Assembly: GCA_009919985.1 (NCBI GenBank)
Contig: RGAX01000119.1
Coordinates: 1 to 8,254 of the forward strand
Reading direction: 5' to 3'
Length of the DNA: 8,254 nt
Source: Opitutaceae bacterium
Lineage (GTDB): Bacteria > Verrucomicrobiota > Verrucomicrobiia > Opitutales > Opitutaceae
In this document: positions 6,407-8,254 of the stretch, in pieces
How positions within the stretch are numbered: position 1 is the stretch's first letter
How the letters are laid out: each line of letters opens with the position of its first letter
Position numbers and translations under genes: made by a program
Notes under the pieces: generated by a model
What the model was told of the DNA's origin: nothing
Database searches by the model: none
The model's input: only the letters and a program-made list of their open reading frames with translations

Positions 6407-6976
6407 ATGCCGCGCCCCGCCCTCATTGTTCGTGTCGCTCTCTGGCTCTGGTTTGCCGCCGCTATCGTCGGAGGTTATTATCTGATCCTGCAACGCCTCG
6501 CCCCGGTCGCGCTGCCTGTCCTTATTCTCGGGCTGTCCGCGCTCGCGCTTTACGTCTATTCTCGCCTGCCCGGGCTACGCGATTGGTTCGATGAGCTCGA
6601 TCCGCTCACACTTGTCCAACTTCATATCAGCCGATTTTTTGGCGCCTATCTAATATTTTTGTTTTACCGCGGAGACCTTCCCTACGCCTTCGCCGTACCG
6701 GCGGGCGTCGGCGAACTCATCGTGGCTTTGCTCGCCGTAGGCTTAATCGCCATTCCCCTCGATCCTGCGCGCCAGCGCCAATACCTCACGCGCTGGAATT
6801 TGATCGGGTTAATTGATATAATTATCGTGACCGTATCTGCCGCCCGCATTTACGCCGATCATCCGCCGCAACTTCGTGCGCTCACCCACTTACCCCTGAG
6901 CCTGCTCCCGCTCTTTCTGTTTCCCCTACTGATCGCGACGCACGTCATGATCTTCGCTCGGCTCCTGCGGCGCTAA
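6407..6976 (+). CDS. Conserved six-helix integral membrane protein of unknown function
   Basis: A 189-residue, very hydrophobic protein with about six membrane helices, near 8-28, 33-51, 68-88, 95-117, 130-148 and 162-184. I do not know a named function. The pattern LHISRFFGAYLIFLFYRGDL (72-91), followed by AFAVPAGVGELIVALL (94-109), RWNLIGLIDIIIVTVSAAR (129-147) and LPLSLLPLFLFPLLIATHV (162-180), resembles an unnamed family of small bacterial membrane proteins that I recall from several phyla. Polar residues within or beside the helices (H73, R76, R88, D90, E103, N131, D137, H179) could line a functional site; this is inference. No signal peptide or soluble domain is present. It stands alone after a terminator and ends convergently on miaA with a shared stop region. 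No Shine-Dalgarno is visible. Confidence 0.75.
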   Translation: MPRPALIVRVALWLWFAAAIVGGYYLILQRLAPVALPVLILGLSALALYVYSRLPGLRDWFDELDPLTLVQLHISRFFGAYLIFLFYRGDLPYAFAVPAGVGELIVALLAVGLIAIPLDPARQRQYLTRWNLIGLIDIIIVTVSAARIYADHPPQLRALTHLPLSLLPLFLFPLLIATHVMIFARLLRR

Positions 6977-7899
6977 CTTGCAGGATTAAAAAACTCAAGG
7001 TCCCTGGGCTCACCTTCTCCGAGGCGCACGACCCGATGCTCGGGCAACTGGGTGCGAAACCACGTGCGCTGCTTGCGCACGAGCGCCCGAGTGTTCTGGG
7101 CTATCTCTGCGACTAAAGCCGCCGGCGCGAGTTTCCCATCAAACATGGCCAGCACCTCCCGGTAGCCAATCGCGCTTGCCGCACTGGGATTACGCTCAAA
7201 TGCCTCCGCCCGTAGCCGCCGCACTTCCTCCACCAAGCCTGCCCGCACCATCGTCTCCACGCGGGCGTCGATCCGTAGGTTCACTTCCTCGGGCGCGCGT
7301 TCCAACCGAACCAAGCTGACTGGCCACTGCGCAAACGCACCGGGTCTCGCTAAAAATTCTGCCTTCAACACCGACAAAGTCTTACCGGTGACGCGACACC
7401 GCTCGAGCGCCCGCGTCACCCGCCGTGGATTATCCACATCCAGAGCGCCCAATCCGTCCGGATTCAACGAGCGCAACTCCTCCACCAAGGCGCCGATCCC
7501 CGCATGCTCAAGCTGCACCGCCACGGCCAAGCGCAATTCTGCCGGTACCGCGACTTCATCGGCGACCGGCGCAAAAAAACTTTTGAGATAAAAACCGCTG
7601 CCCCCCGTCACCAAGACCTTGCGCCCTCGCGCGGCGATGCTCTCGACCGCGGCTCGCGCGAGCGTGATATAACGCGTGATATCCATCGGCTCAGATGCGA
7701 CCGACACATCAATCAAGTGATGCGGCACCCGACCTAACTCCAGCGGCGTGGGTTTCGCCGTACCGATATCCATATGGCGGTAAAACAACAATGAATCGCA
7801 GGAAATAATCTCGGCGTCATGCGCCTCCGCCCAACGCAAAGCCCACTCGGTTTTTCCAACCGCGGTGCAACCGGTTAAAACATGGATCGTCGGTTTCAT
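6973..7899 (-). CDS. miaA: tRNA dimethylallyltransferase (MiaA)
   Basis: Transfers a dimethylallyl group from DMAPP to N6 of A37 in tRNAs reading U-starting codons, the first step towards the ms2i6A modification, in the cytoplasm. The protein has 308 residues, close to the family's usual size. Motifs in order: P-loop GCTAVGKT (10-17), CDSLLFYRHMDIGTAKP (34-50) with the catalytic Asp region, PHHLIDV (59-65), GGSGFYLK (99-106), DNPRRVTRALE (156-166), AIGYREV (243-249) and NTRALVRKQRTWFR (269-282). A GTG at 7926 would add nine residues, but the family starts just before the first strand (MKPTIHVLTG), so I chose the ATG at 7899. It lies 88 bases downstream of trpA on the same strand and may share its transcript. 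Its stop codon overlaps that of the convergent membrane-protein gene, leaving no room for a terminator between them. Confidence 0.95.
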   Translation of the reverse strand: MKPTIHVLTGCTAVGKTEWALRWAEAHDAEIISCDSLLFYRHMDIGTAKPTPLELGRVPHHLIDVSVASEPMDITRYITLARAAVESIAARGRKVLVTGGSGFYLKSFFAPVADEVAVPAELRLAVAVQLEHAGIGALVEELRSLNPDGLGALDVDNPRRVTRALERCRVTGKTLSVLKAEFLARPGAFAQWPVSLVRLERAPEEVNLRIDARVETMVRAGLVEEVRRLRAEAFERNPSAASAIGYREVLAMFDGKLAPAALVAEIAQNTRALVRKQRTWFRTQLPEHRVVRLGEGEPRDLEFFNPAS

Positions 7900-7987
7900 G
7901 CCGCTCTGAGCTGATGGGCGCTGCACCTCAACGGGGCAATCCCACGCTCCGCGTATCCTGAACGTCGTGACCGCTGCCCCATCGCAC

Positions 7988-8254
7988 TCAACGCTGGGTC
8001 CCTGCGAGCAAATCAGCCGCCTTAGCCCCGAGCGCCGGCGCGATTTTTTCGCGGGCCGCGAGATTTTCTTTGATGATGTTCACCAACGCACTGCCAACGA
8101 CGACTCCGTCCGCCTGAGCGGCCACTTCGGCCACTTGCGCCCGCGTGCCGATACCAAAACCCACCGCGATCGGCAGTTTCGTATGGGCGCGAATTCGCGC
8201 CACTGCTTCCGGGATACCGACTGCAACCTGATCCCGCACGCCCGTCACGCCCTC
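7988..8254 (-). CDS. trpA: Tryptophan synthase alpha chain, C-terminal part (5' end outside window)
   Basis: Alpha subunit of tryptophan synthase, which cleaves indole-3-glycerol phosphate to indole and glyceraldehyde 3-phosphate and passes indole to TrpB. The last 88 residues are visible, read from the right edge. EGVTGVRDQ matches the family's VTG(V/A)R loop after strand 6. LPIAVGFGIGTRAQV contains the GFGI phosphate-binding loop (visible 32-35), and ADGVVVGSALVNII holds the second phosphate-binding GS. The helical tail ENLAAREKIAPALGAKAADL follows and the frame ends in TGA at 7988-7990. The frame continues to the last base of the window, so the GTG at 8248 is internal and not a start. The rest of the trp genes presumably lie to the right. 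Confidence 0.95.
   Translation of the reverse strand, partial: EGVTGVRDQVAVGIPEAVARIRAHTKLPIAVGFGIGTRAQVAEVAAQADGVVVGSALVNIIKENLAAREKIAPALGAKAADLLAGTQR

Noticed and set aside
7933..7980. A possible terminator between trpA and miaA from GGGGCA and TGCCCC.
   Set aside because: The arms are only 6 bp and 36 bases apart, with no T-run; chance pairing is likely in this base composition.
1..8254. A defence island, prophage, transposon, CRISPR array or biosynthetic cluster.
   Set aside because: All recognisable genes are housekeeping or envelope genes; I saw no transposase, integrase, direct-repeat array or terminal inverted repeats.

Overview
This is a GC-rich bacterial chromosomal segment of mostly housekeeping and cell-envelope genes. 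I infer a Verrucomicrobiota member, probably Opitutaceae-like. The reasons are the style of the FmdB-type zinc-ribbon protein, the large PpiD-like protein, the small GYF_2 (DUF4339) protein, C-rich codon choice, and gene starts without Shine-Dalgarno motifs. This placement rests on remembered family resemblance, not on a search.

Layout, left to right. (1) The 3' part of argS (arginyl-tRNA synthetase) enters from the left edge and ends at 907, followed by a weak terminator-like hairpin. (2) A 53-residue GYF_2-like ORF follows, possibly a decayed remnant of a larger gene. (3) Four plus-strand envelope or small-protein genes come next: a YihY/BrkB-family membrane protein with an extra C-terminal domain, a PpiD/SurA-like membrane-anchored periplasmic protein with no recognisable parvulin active site, an FmdB-family zinc ribbon, and a TolC-family outer-membrane channel. 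A textbook intrinsic terminator at 6329-6353 closes this run. (4) A six-helix integral membrane protein of unknown function follows. Its stop codon overlaps the stop codon of the convergent miaA. (5) On the minus strand, the 3' part of trpA runs in from the right edge and is followed by miaA (tRNA dimethylallyltransferase).

The PpiD-like and TolC-like proteins both belong to outer-membrane biogenesis and export, so the middle of the window has an envelope theme. There is no inner-membrane pump or adaptor gene here to pair with the TolC homologue. ArgS and MiaA belong to translation and tRNA modification, and TrpA to tryptophan synthesis.

I see no mobile element, CRISPR array, tRNA, rRNA, phage gene or defence system, and no convincing new multi-gene system. 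The points most worth a second look are the PpiD-like protein without catalytic motifs, the orphan GYF_2 fragment, the strand-independent excess of C over G on the plus strand, the lack of Shine-Dalgarno sequences, two hairpins without U-tracts at 4360-4424, and the uncharacterised six-helix membrane protein.
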